A DNA stretch of 64,000 nt from an uncultured Opitutia bacterium (GTDB lineage: Bacteria > Verrucomicrobiota > Verrucomicrobiia > Opitutales > UBA953): assembly GCA_903889525.1 (NCBI GenBank), contig CAISXT010000030.1:1-64000 (forward strand), read 5' to 3'. The number at the start of each line of letters is the position of its first letter. Within the stretch, counting starts at the first letter, position 1. The notes under the pieces were generated by a model. It was not told the origin of the DNA. It saw only the letters and a list, made by a program, of their open reading frames with translations, and searched no databases. Both the position numbers and the translations under genes were made by a program. This document shows positions 56,620-64,000 of this stretch, piece by piece.

Positions 56620-56934
56620 TTACTGAGCGGGCTTCTCAACGTCGTACGACTTCAACTTGGCCTTAAGTTCCTTGCCAGCCTTGAACTTGATGACGGCACG
56701 CTTGGGGATCACGACATCGGTTTCGGGGCGATTGGGATTACGCCCAATACGGCTCTTACGTACCTGAACCTGAAAGACACCAAAATTGCGGAGCTCGACA
56801 TCACGGCCAGATAGCAGTGCCTCGCTAATAGCATCGAGCGTCATCTGGACGGAATCGCGGATATGCTTCTGCGGGTAGCCCTTGTCCGTGAAAATCTTGA
56901 GGACGATGTCGCGCTTTGTGAGGTTGTTGGACAT
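56620..56934 (-). CDS. HU/IHF-family DNA-binding protein
   Basis: 104 residues from the ATG at 56934 (MSNNLTKRDIVLKI). The frame extends to 56994 but adds 20 unlikely residues. The family pattern is TKRDIVLKIFTDKGYP, GRDVELRNFGVFQVQVRKSRIGRNPNRPETDVVIPKRAVIKFKAGKELK, including the Gly-x-Asn-Pro intercalating turn. It bends or coats DNA. IHF-like rather than HU is suggested by the RNFGVF and GRNP, but the two are not separable here. Confidence 0.93.
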   Translation of the reverse strand: MSNNLTKRDIVLKIFTDKGYPQKHIRDSVQMTLDAISEALLSGRDVELRNFGVFQVQVRKSRIGRNPNRPETDVVIPKRAVIKFKAGKELKAKLKSYDVEKPAQ

Positions 56935-57004
56935 GGACGTTGCGTAAGTGTTGATAGACAAAGGCATGGGAAAGCGGTCGTGGCAACACCACACCCCAAA
57001 AACC

Positions 57005-57880
57005 TTATTCGAGGTTCTGGACCTGCTCCCGGATGCGCTCGATCTCGGTTTTCGCCTCTAAAACCAGCTTAGTCGTGGCAATTTCGGCCGCTTTACTCCC
57101 AATAGTATTTACCTCTCGCAGGAGTTCCTGGACTAGGAAATCAAGTTTTCTACCACAATTAGGCTGGTTCAATTCATCCCCAAACTGAGAAAAGTGACTT
57201 TTCAGACGAACCACCTCTTCGGTGATATCCGAACGATCGGCGAACAAAGCGAGTTCCTTCAGCACCCGCTCATCACCGACATCGAGGCTGAGCCCTGCTT
57301 CCTTCAACCGCTTAAGCATGGCCTCCCGATGACGAATGGCTGAGCCCTGCTCCGCGACAATCATACCTTCGACCATCCGCCCCATCTGGGCAAGCCGTAG
57401 GCGAAGGTCATTAGCTAAGGCGGAACCTTCTTGGGCGCGCATGCTCACGAGCGCCGAAAGTGCCGATTCAAAAGCCGATTTAATCTGTGATTCTACCTCA
57501 GCCATCTCGGGCAAAGATACGGACGCGCGCCGGCTGGATTCGGCAAGCCGGTGAAGCAGTTCGGTATCGGGGGAAAATTTGATTCCAACCCGCTGGGCAA
57601 TCTTTGCCAGTTCGTCTAAGGAAGCCTCAACGGCCTCGGCATCCCATTGGCGGGTCGAGACTGAGGCGGCGGCCTGCGTAACGCGGGCTGTCACCTTACC
57701 CCGCTGGAGGCGGGTGCGAATCCAGCCCGAAGCCGCGGATTCCAATGCTGGCCATGCTTCGGGCCCGTACACTGAAACCTGCAGGTTTTTCTGATTAACT
57801 GAGGCGATCTCAACGGCAAGATGGGCGCCCGGCAGATTGAGTTCTGCCCGGCCGAATCCCGTCATCGAGGAGGCGGCCAT
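57005..57880 (-). CDS. yicC: YicC/YloC family endoribonuclease
   Basis: 291 residues from the ATG at 57880, two bases past the trpB stop. An in-frame TTG at 57886 is overlapped by trpB. The start SMTGFGRAE, the SVNQKNLQV segment and the C-terminal EVVRLKSHFSQFGDEL-NQPNCGRKLDFLVQELLREVNTIGSKA are diagnostic. Bacterial YicC/YloC proteins are endoribonucleases. Next in the operon is the HU-like gene. Confidence 0.94.
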   Translation of the reverse strand: MAASSMTGFGRAELNLPGAHLAVEIASVNQKNLQVSVYGPEAWPALESAASGWIRTRLQRGKVTARVTQAAASVSTRQWDAEAVEASLDELAKIAQRVGIKFSPDTELLHRLAESSRRASVSLPEMAEVESQIKSAFESALSALVSMRAQEGSALANDLRLRLAQMGRMVEGMIVAEQGSAIRHREAMLKRLKEAGLSLDVGDERVLKELALFADRSDITEEVVRLKSHFSQFGDELNQPNCGRKLDFLVQELLREVNTIGSKAAEIATTKLVLEAKTEIERIREQVQNLE

Positions 57881-57882
57881 GT

Positions 57883-59118
57883 TCAAAGTTTAATTTCCGT
57901 ACCCATGGCGCGGGCGGCGCTCCACACGTCCTTATCGCCCCGACCGGAAAGATTGATGATGACGACCTGTTCCCGGGGCAAGGATGCCGCGAGCTTCACG
58001 CCATGGGCGACGGCGTGGCTGGACTCGAGCGCCGGGATGATTCCTTCCTTGTGTGAGAGAAGCTGGAAGGCCTCGAGGCATTCGCTGTCGGTGGCGTGAG
58101 CGTAGTCAACGCGACCCTTCTCCCGGTAATAAGCATGCTCCGGCCCCACGGCGGCATAATCCAGGCCGGCAGAGACGGAATGCGTTCCTTCGATCTGCCC
58201 CTCTCCGTCCATTAAAATATTCGTCATGCAGCCCTGTAGCACGCCGAGACGCCCGCCCGCGAAACGCGCGGCGTGTTCACCCTTACTGATCCCACGGCCG
58301 CCGGCTTCGACACCGATGAGGCGGACGCTTGGTTCGTCAAGGAACTCGAAGAAAGCGCCGATGGCATTGGAGCCGCCTCCGACGCACGCGACGATGTAGT
58401 CCGGCAGACGGCCTTCAGCGCGGAGAATCTGCTGCTTGGATTCGATGGAGATGATGCGATGGAAATCACGGACCATCATCGGATAAGGATGCGACCCGTA
58501 GGCCGTCCCCAAAATGTAATGCGTCTCGCGAACGTTGGTGACCCAGTCGCGCATGGCCTCGTTGACGGCCTCCTTAAGCGTGCGCTGGCCGGCTTCGACG
58601 CCACGGACCTCGGCGCCCATGAGGCGCATGCGGTAGACGTTGAGGGCCTGGCGTTCCATGTCGGTCGCGCCCATGTAGATGACGCACTTGAGGCCGAAGC
58701 GGGCGCAGACGGCGGCGGTCGCGGTACCGTGCTGCCCGGCGCCGGTCTCGGCAATGATACGTTTCTTGCCCATCCGGCGAGCCAGCAAGGCCTGGCCGAC
58801 CACATTATTGATCTTATGGGCGCCCGTATGGAGCATATCCTCCCGCTTAAGATAGATTTTAGCCCCACCCACGTGCTTGGTCAGTGATTCCGCAAAATAG
58901 AGACCCGTCGGGCGACCGGCGTAATCGCGCAACATGTCGGTGAAATCCTTTTGGAAGCCAGGATCACGGCGAGCCTCCGCGTAGGCCTTCGTAAGGTCCA
59001 GCAAGGGGGTCATCAAGGTCTCGGGCACATACATTCCACCGAATTGACCGAAGCGACCATGCGCATCGGGAACCGTGAAGCGCGGCTCGGTAGTCGGGAT
59101 GAGGCTGGAGGCCGACAT
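57883..59118 (-). CDS. trpB: Tryptophan synthase beta chain
   Basis: 411 residues from the ATG at 59118 ([14 protein letters not shown]); the open frame to 59196 adds 26 residues that look spurious. The cofactor lysine lies in [32 protein letters not shown] and the C-terminal LSGRGDKD are TrpB hallmarks, and the sequence appears to be the TrpB1 type. trpA is not adjacent. It heads a long minus-strand group (yicC, HU-like, hisS, murJ, pls, PPTase). Confidence 0.96.
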   Translation of the reverse strand: MSASSLIPTTEPRFTVPDAHGRFGQFGGMYVPETLMTPLLDLTKAYAEARRDPGFQKDFTDMLRDYAGRPTGLYFAESLTKHVGGAKIYLKREDMLHTGAHKINNVVGQALLARRMGKKRIIAETGAGQHGTATAAVCARFGLKCVIYMGATDMERQALNVYRMRLMGAEVRGVEAGQRTLKEAVNEAMRDWVTNVRETHYILGTAYGSHPYPMMVRDFHRIISIESKQQILRAEGRLPDYIVACVGGGSNAIGAFFEFLDEPSVRLIGVEAGGRGISKGEHAARFAGGRLGVLQGCMTNILMDGEGQIEGTHSVSAGLDYAAVGPEHAYYREKGRVDYAHATDSECLEAFQLLSHKEGIIPALESSHAVAHGVKLAASLPREQVVIINLSGRGDKDVWSAARAMGTEIKL

Positions 59119-59219
59119 AGTAATACCCACATAAAGCGGGAAGCCAACCGAAGGGCAAGCGACAAGGGCTTTTGACGGCTTTCCTTGCCCCGGCACGACC
59201 GCAAGCCTATTGCCCTGCC

Positions 59220-60182
59220 ATGCTTCGATTCGCCTTCGGTCTTTGGTTGCTCTCTTCCCTGCCAGCGATCGCGGCCGGGGAAACGCGCTCTCCTGAGGAA
59301 GTTCGCGCTGACTTCACCTACGGCCGTGCGCTCGTCACCGGCACCGTCGAAGGCGTCACGGAATACCTGCCTGTCAGCTCCACCGGTCACATGATTATCA
59401 GCGATCGCCTACTGAGAGTTCCGAACGACCCGCATATCACCGTGGCCGGCCTCACTGATCGTAAAGGCCGGGCAATCTCTTTGGAGCGTGTCGCCGACGA
59501 CTATATCGTCATCATTCAACTTGGGGCGATTCTCGCCGTCATCGTGGCGTTCTTCGGGCGGATCCGCAATCTGCTGATCGGCCTATGCCGCGGCGAGCGT
59601 CGGTCCGTCGATCTCGCCACGGCCATCGTCGTAGCTTTCATCCCCGCGGCTTTGCTCGGATTCCTGTTCAAGGACGTGATCTCAGCTTACCTTTTCTCGG
59701 TCGAAGTCGTTGCCGCCGCCTTGCTGGTCGGCGGAATTGTCATTCTGGTCTTCGAACACTTACTTCCAAGGAAATCAGCCGAGTCCACCGACGAAGTCGC
59801 TGCGATCAGTTGGCGCTCGGCCCTGGTGGTCGGCCTCTGTCAGTGCTTTGCACTGATTCCCGGCACCAGTCGTTCGCTGTCGACCATCCTCGGCGGGCGT
59901 CTCGCCGGACTTTCCCACGCCGCCGCCACGGAGTTCTCCTTCCTCGTAGGCCTGCTCACCCTTTCCGCCGCCTCGATCTATAAGATGTGGGCGCTCGGCC
60001 CTGCCCTGACCCAGATCTACCCCGCCGGCCCAGCGAGCGTCGGTCTGCTCGTCGCCGCGGTCACCGCATTTGTTTCCGTGAAGTGGCTCGTGGGCTATGT
60101 CTCGCGCAATGGACTGGGCGTGTTCGCCTGGTACCGCATCGCCTTAGGCGGTGTGATACTGGCGACCCTGGCCTTGAAGTGA
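59220..60182 (+). CDS. uppP: Undecaprenyl-diphosphate phosphatase (BacA/UppP)
   Basis: 320 residues from the ATG at 59220. A first hydrophobic stretch ([19 protein letters not shown]) resembles a signal peptide, longer than in many UppP proteins. Active motifs are [14 protein letters not shown] (about 45-58) and [17 protein letters not shown]. Several transmembrane segments follow. It regenerates undecaprenyl phosphate for cell-wall synthesis. Its stop is seven bases from that of the converging oxidoreductase. Confidence 0.95.
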   Translation: MLRFAFGLWLLSSLPAIAAGETRSPEEVRADFTYGRALVTGTVEGVTEYLPVSSTGHMIISDRLLRVPNDPHITVAGLTDRKGRAISLERVADDYIVIIQLGAILAVIVAFFGRIRNLLIGLCRGERRSVDLATAIVVAFIPAALLGFLFKDVISAYLFSVEVVAAALLVGGIVILVFEHLLPRKSAESTDEVAAISWRSALVVGLCQCFALIPGTSRSLSTILGGRLAGLSHAAATEFSFLVGLLTLSAASIYKMWALGPALTQIYPAGPASVGLLVAAVTAFVSVKWLVGYVSRNGLGVFAWYRIALGGVILATLALK

Positions 60183-60189
60183 GCAGGGC

Positions 60190-61569
60190 TTAGGTGCCGA
60201 GTTCGAAACCCTTACGGTAGACGCGGTTGACGTAAGCATTAGCGCCTTCGTCGTTCATGACTTTCATCTTCGCTCCGTCCCAGAGCAGTTTGCGGTCGGG
60301 GAAGCGGGAGGCGAGATTTCCCATGAGTACCATCTCGGAGAGCGGACCGGAGTAATCGAAGTTCGACGAAGCGGCGACGCCGCCCTTGCAGGCGCGGATC
60401 CAATCCTTCTCGTGACCGGAGGTATTGCCTGGGATGCGCGGAATAGTCTTTGTGAGCTTCTTAGCTGCCTCACGAAGGTCGGCGTTGAGGAGACGAGGCT
60501 TTTCGCCATAGCAACCGCAGACGAGCTTGCCCTTGTCGCCGATGAAGTAGCAGCCGCCATTGGGGTCGCCGAACGGCATGTCGTCCTCGAGTTCGTCCGG
60601 GCGCTGGGGCATCAGGCCGCCATCCCACCAGGTGAGAGTCAGGGGGGGCATTTCGCCACGGGCCGGGAACTTGTAGCGGACGATCGAGGAGCGAGGATAG
60701 GATTCATTCTTGCCGGAGGTCTTCTTGCCGAAGGTCTCGTAGACGGTGGAGAGGTTGCCTTCGACGCTATCAGGGTAGCCCAAATTGAGCGCCATGAAGG
60801 CGGGGTCGATGATATGGCAGCCCATGTCGCCCAGGGAACCGGTGCCAAAATCCCACCAGGCACGCCACTTGCCTGGGTGATACGAGGCGTGGAAAGGACG
60901 AAGAGGCGCGGGGCCGCACCACTGGTTCCAATCCATACCTTGGGGGGCATTCTGCACATCGCTCGGGCGGTCCATCTCAAGGCTCTGCGGCCAGATGGGG
61001 CGGTTGGTCCAGGTGTGGACTTCGCGCACCTTGCCAATGAGTCCGGCGGCAATCCATTCGGTGACCTGACGGATACCTTCGCCAGAGTGGCCTTGGTTGC
61101 CCATCTGGGTGACGACTTTATATTTATGGGCCGACTCGGTGAGGATGCGGGCCTCGAAGACGGAGTGGGAGATCGGCTTCTGAACGTAGACGTGCTTCCC
61201 GCGGCGCATGCACTCCATCGCGATGTAGGCGTGCGAATGGTCGGGGGTGGCGATGATCACGGCGTCGATGTCCTTCTGCTCGTCGAGCATCTTGCGGAAG
61301 TCGGTGAAGAGGGCCGCCTTCGGCTGCTGCTTGATCGTGCCGCCGCAGCGGCTGAGGTCTAGGTCGCACAGCGCGACAATGTTTTCGTCCGAGGAATTGC
61401 GGACATTGCTCCCGCCCACGCCACCGAAACCAATGGCCGCAACATTCAGCTTCTCATTAGGCGAAACCGTCCGGGCGGCGGAATTAAGCCAGGGGCGAGT
61501 CACCGCGAAAGCGGCGGCCGCCATGCCGGTGTTACGAAGAAAACTACGACGATTCAGTTGGGGTGTCAT
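60190..61569 (-). CDS. Gfo/Idh/MocA-family oxidoreductase with Tat signal
   Basis: A 459-residue protein with a twin-arginine signal at the N-terminus (RRSFLRN then AAAAFAV). The NAD(P) Rossmann domain begins NVAAIGFGGVGGSN. EKPISHSVFE-like (VQKPISHSVFEARIL, conserved Lys-Pro) follows. The C-terminal part is a GFO/IDH C-domain. Export of the family by Tat is typical in PVC bacteria and matches the tatA gene of the window. Substrate probably a sugar or sugar derivative; not determined. Confidence 0.93.
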   Translation of the reverse strand: MTPQLNRRSFLRNTGMAAAAFAVTRPWLNSAARTVSPNEKLNVAAIGFGGVGGSNVRNSSDENIVALCDLDLSRCGGTIKQQPKAALFTDFRKMLDEQKDIDAVIIATPDHSHAYIAMECMRRGKHVYVQKPISHSVFEARILTESAHKYKVVTQMGNQGHSGEGIRQVTEWIAAGLIGKVREVHTWTNRPIWPQSLEMDRPSDVQNAPQGMDWNQWCGPAPLRPFHASYHPGKWRAWWDFGTGSLGDMGCHIIDPAFMALNLGYPDSVEGNLSTVYETFGKKTSGKNESYPRSSIVRYKFPARGEMPPLTLTWWDGGLMPQRPDELEDDMPFGDPNGGCYFIGDKGKLVCGCYGEKPRLLNADLREAAKKLTKTIPRIPGNTSGHEKDWIRACKGGVAASSNFDYSGPLSEMVLMGNLASRFPDRKLLWDGAKMKVMNDEGANAYVNRVYRKGFELGT

Positions 61570-61910
61570 GGGTTAGGGGTGAGTCTTGTCTACGACCGCG
61601 GCGGGCCTCCGCAAGTTCCTTGAATCGTCGCAGAGGACCGACTTATGGCGACCGCGTCGCCTAGACGCCATAATGTGTAGTAATAACGACAATATGAGAC
61701 CGCCCGAGCTCGGCCCTCCGGCGACACCAACGCCAGAGGCGACCGCGGCGAAAAGAAAGTTACTCCCAACCCGGGATGGAGACGGGACACCACCTCGCCT
61801 ATCTCCCTGTCAGATTGTATCTTATGACTAGGTAAACCACGGCTGACCGTTCACTTTCCTTTTGACTATGCTGTGAATAAGATGTTCATAAAGGAAACCA
61901 CACGACCCTG
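61570..61910. other. 341-base gene-less region upstream of mreB with overlapping inverted repeats
   Basis: No convincing gene lies here. Two nested inverted repeats overlap: TTATGGCG (61643-61650) with CGCCATAA (61666-61673), and GGCGAC (61647-61652) with GTCGCC (61656-61661). The arms share 61647-61650, so they cannot both form at once. A possible -35 TTGACT is at 61862-61867, without a good -10. AAGGA at 61891-61895 is rather far from the mreB ATG (61911). Promoters of mreB and the oxidoreductase must lie here. Confidence 0.45.
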
Positions 61911-62927
61911 ATGTTCAAGCGCTTCCCCGGGCTATTCACCCAAGCCATCGGCATCGACCTTGGCACGGCCAACACTCTCGTATTTTTAAAAGATCGTGGC
62001 GTGGTTCTTCGCGAGCCGAGCGTAGTGGCGATTCGCACCAGTACGCGTAAGCCCATCGCGGTCGGCAATGAAGCCCGCATGATGCTCGGACGCACCCCAG
62101 GAGATATCCAGGCTCTGCGCCCAATGAAAGACGGCGTCATCGCCGATTTCGAAATCAGCGAGCACATGCTTCGCTACTTCATCGGTAAGGTCGCCCGTAA
62201 ATCCCTCTTCACTAATCTCACGGTCGTCGTCGCCGTTCCCTATGGCATCACGGCCGTCGAACGCCGGGCCGTCATGGATTCCGCCTACCGTGCCGGTGCG
62301 GATGACGTGATCACTATTCCCGAACCCGTGGCTTCGGCGATTGGTGTCGGCCTACCCGTTGAAGAGCCCACGGGCTCGATGATTGTCGACATCGGTGGCG
62401 GCACGACAGAAGTCGCGGTCCTTTCCCTCGGTGGCATCGTCCACGCCCGCTCCATCCGCGTCGGCGGCGACGAGTTTGACATGTCCATCACCAAGTACAT
62501 CCGCAATTCGTACAACCTGATTATCGGCGAACGCACCGCGGAAGAAATTAAGATCAAGATTGGTTCGGCCTACGCCCTCGAACAAGAACTCACTTATGAA
62601 GTGAAAGGACGCGACAATGTCACCGGCCTCCCCCGCCAGCTGCACCTCACTTCTCAAGAAGTCCGCGAAGCCATGGCGGATAACATCAACCAGATCATTG
62701 AAGCCGTAAAGGGCTCGCTGGAACGCATCCCCCCTGAACTCTCCTCCGACCTCGTCGATCGCGGCATCGTGCTGGCCGGTGGCGGCTCGCTCATCCGCAA
62801 GATTGACCGGGCCATCTCCGAAGCCACCGGATTGCCGGTCATTGTGGCCGAAGACCCCCTCTGCGCCGTGGTCAACGGTACGGGTAAAATCCTGGCCAAC
62901 TCCTCCCGCTGGAGCGGCCGCGAATAA
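61911..62927 (+). CDS. mreB: Rod shape-determining protein MreB
   Basis: A 338-residue actin homologue that guides lateral wall synthesis. The N-terminus FTQAIGIDLGTANTLVFLKDRGVV, the phosphate 2 segment VDIGGGTTEVAVLSLGG and the adenosine segment VLAGGGSLIRKIDRAI are typical. A short amphipathic start MFKRFPGLF may insert in the membrane. mreC follows after 21 bases. Confidence 0.97.
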   Translation: MFKRFPGLFTQAIGIDLGTANTLVFLKDRGVVLREPSVVAIRTSTRKPIAVGNEARMMLGRTPGDIQALRPMKDGVIADFEISEHMLRYFIGKVARKSLFTNLTVVVAVPYGITAVERRAVMDSAYRAGADDVITIPEPVASAIGVGLPVEEPTGSMIVDIGGGTTEVAVLSLGGIVHARSIRVGGDEFDMSITKYIRNSYNLIIGERTAEEIKIKIGSAYALEQELTYEVKGRDNVTGLPRQLHLTSQEVREAMADNINQIIEAVKGSLERIPPELSSDLVDRGIVLAGGGSLIRKIDRAISEATGLPVIVAEDPLCAVVNGTGKILANSSRWSGRE

Positions 62928-62948
62928 GCCCCCGCGGGCCAACCCGCC

Positions 62949-63821
62949 ATGGAACAGAATCGCCGCGGAGCCCAAGCTTCTTACGTCGCCCTGACGATCT
63001 TTATCGCGGTCTGGATTTTCATGCCCAGCACGGTTCGGCGCCTCAACCGCGAGGCCTTCACGGAGTTTCAAGCCCCCGCGTTGCATCTCGTCTCCAAGAG
63101 TCGCGACCTGGCTCGCTTCTGGGAACTCAAGAGTCGCAGCAGTGAAGACATGGCCGCGGCCGGACGTGATCTGGCTCGCGTGAATGCTGCCCTGGAATTA
63201 AAACTGGCGGACTTCGAGGATGTCCGCCGAGAAAATAAACGACTCCGGAAAATCGACTCATACACCGTGCCGGCCGACTACATGTCGGTCGTCGCCCGAG
63301 TTGCCTCCCGTGATAGTTCCTCCTGGTGGAATCGTATCGTGATCCGCAAAGGACGTAATGATGGGATTCGCCCCGGGGCACCGGTCGTCTTCGGAAACTC
63401 CGTGGTCGGACGAGTTACCGCTGTCCATCTCACGACGAGCGAGGTGGATCTCGTGACCAGCCCAGGCTTCCGCTGCACCGCGTTCCTGGAAGGTGATGAA
63501 CAAAACCGCATCGTCCTTGTGAACGGGCTGGCTGGCAATTCGCTCCGAGCACCCCAAGCCCGCATCAGCGTGATCCCGGTCGATTATGAAGAGCGCGTCG
63601 GACAGGTCTCCAAAGTTTACACGACGGGCATGGGTGGGGTCTTTCCCAGCCACCTCATTCTCGGCACGATAGATCTCGAATCCCAAGCCACCAAGCCAGG
63701 TGTGAGTTTCAAAGAGGGCCGACTCAATCCAGTGCGCGACCTGTATAACCTCCAGGAAGTCTCCGTACTCGTCCCCCTCCATCAGAATCCGGGCGAAGCC
63801 TTGCTCGACCAGTTCCAATAA
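62949..63821 (+). CDS. mreC: Rod shape-determining protein MreC
   Basis: A 290-residue periplasmic scaffold protein. One transmembrane anchor (about 12-27) is followed by a coiled coil (around 60-105, ARVNAALELKLADFEDVRRENKRLRK). The beta-rich MreC domain has SSWWNRIVIRKGRNDGIRPGAPVVFGNSVVGRV, a family hallmark. It sits between mreB and the mreD fragment; the next ATG is two bases after its stop. Confidence 0.93.
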   Translation: MEQNRRGAQASYVALTIFIAVWIFMPSTVRRLNREAFTEFQAPALHLVSKSRDLARFWELKSRSSEDMAAAGRDLARVNAALELKLADFEDVRRENKRLRKIDSYTVPADYMSVVARVASRDSSSWWNRIVIRKGRNDGIRPGAPVVFGNSVVGRVTAVHLTTSEVDLVTSPGFRCTAFLEGDEQNRIVLVNGLAGNSLRAPQARISVIPVDYEERVGQVSKVYTTGMGGVFPSHLILGTIDLESQATKPGVSFKEGRLNPVRDLYNLQEVSVLVPLHQNPGEALLDQFQ

Positions 63822-63823
63822 CG

Positions 63824-64000
63824 ATGGGCTGGGCTTGGCTGATTCTCTTACTGGCGACTTACCCATGGTTGCTCGGCGCCGACCTCGCAACGGACATGCT
63901 CGCAGGTGCCGGCGTGATCATGTTCATCTCGGGCGCCTGCATCATCGCCCCCTGCCGCCGTCTTCGGCCAATCCAAGCCGTGCCCTTCGCTGCCTGCGTG
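63824..64000 (+). CDS. mreD: MreD-like membrane protein, 5' part cut by the window edge
   Basis: An open frame from the ATG at 63824 to the window end, 59 codons without a stop. It starts two bases after the mreC stop and reads MGWAWLILLLATYPWLLGAD, then GAGVIMFISGACIIAP, two hydrophobic segments. The position and topology fit MreD, the membrane partner of MreC. The fragment is too short for family motifs. Confidence 0.6.
   Translation, partial: MGWAWLILLLATYPWLLGADLATDMLAGAGVIMFISGACIIAPCRRLRPIQAVPFAACV

Noticed and set aside
59119-59196. Longer trpB start at 59196
   Set aside because: The extra 26 residues are not TrpB-like; homologues start near the ATG at 59118.
61570-61830. Minus-strand frame with a hydrophobic stretch followed by Arg-rich residues, recalling a C-terminal sorting tag
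   Set aside because: No start codon context, no PEP motif, and stops nearby; it looks like chance in a gene-less region.
1-64000. CRISPR arrays, rRNA, tRNA genes, insertion sequences, phage genes
   Set aside because: No repeat-spacer pattern, no rRNA or tRNA consensus in gaps, and no transposase or integrase motif was seen.

Overview
The window is a gene-dense stretch of a bacterial chromosome, almost certainly from Verrucomicrobiota and probably an Opitutae-like lineage. The evidence is a Minf_1886-family protein, a PVC-type c-heme protein with EF-hand-like loops and HEAT repeats, a 911-residue TopB of the type seen in this phylum, and Gram-negative envelope genes (lpxK, uppP, murJ, mreBCD, outer-membrane-type lipoproteins). 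Lineage is inferred from gene content; no rRNA gene is present. I see no insertion sequence, prophage, CRISPR array or tRNA. Recognisable Shine-Dalgarno sequences are scarce, and GTG starts occur (phoH2, mutS, lutA).

Layout. 1-3248: start of ribE and tatA (minus), then acylphosphatase, an ABC-2 exporter and a membrane-anchored protein (plus). 3249-12973: topB, an aminotransferase and panD (minus), lpxK (plus), then ppk, an Rsm22-like methyltransferase, recR and ybaB (minus). 13072-26350: DUF971, phoH2, mutS, lipoate ligase, an RmlD-like reductase, hisC, Minf_1886, a HAD-DciA fusion, a lipoprotein, panE-nadB and a CorC-type transporter. 26347-32408: hisF, dtd, menF, metG and a large unrecognised protein. 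32783-48082: a minus-strand catabolic block. A DeoR regulator is followed by a fucose-isomerase-like protein, a class II aldolase, rhamnulokinase, a fused rhamnulose-1-phosphate aldolase/lactaldehyde dehydrogenase, lutA, lutB, lutC, the PVC c-heme protein and a DPP4-like peptidase. Together these can take L-rhamnose or L-fucose to dihydroxyacetone phosphate and L-lactate, and the lactate on to pyruvate.

48302-59118: an AmiD-like amidase faces a long minus-strand operon of trpB, yicC, an HU-like gene, hisS, murJ, a 1312-residue Pls/PosA-type peptide synthetase and its own phosphopantetheinyl transferase. The synthetase has one adenylation domain, one carrier domain and a membrane part with three left-handed beta-helix modules. 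This is the architecture of enzymes that make cationic homopoly(amino acids) such as epsilon-poly-lysine, and is the most notable system here. 59220-64000: uppP, a Tat-exported Gfo/Idh oxidoreductase, a structured 341-base gap, and mreB-mreC-mreD.

Three cross-cutting observations stand out. All eight convergent gene pairs meet with at most 7 bases between stop codons or overlap, in two cases sharing stop-codon bases. A HAD-like domain lacking its second motif-I aspartate is fused to a DciA-type helicase-loader domain. MetRS carries KASKS in place of KMSKS.
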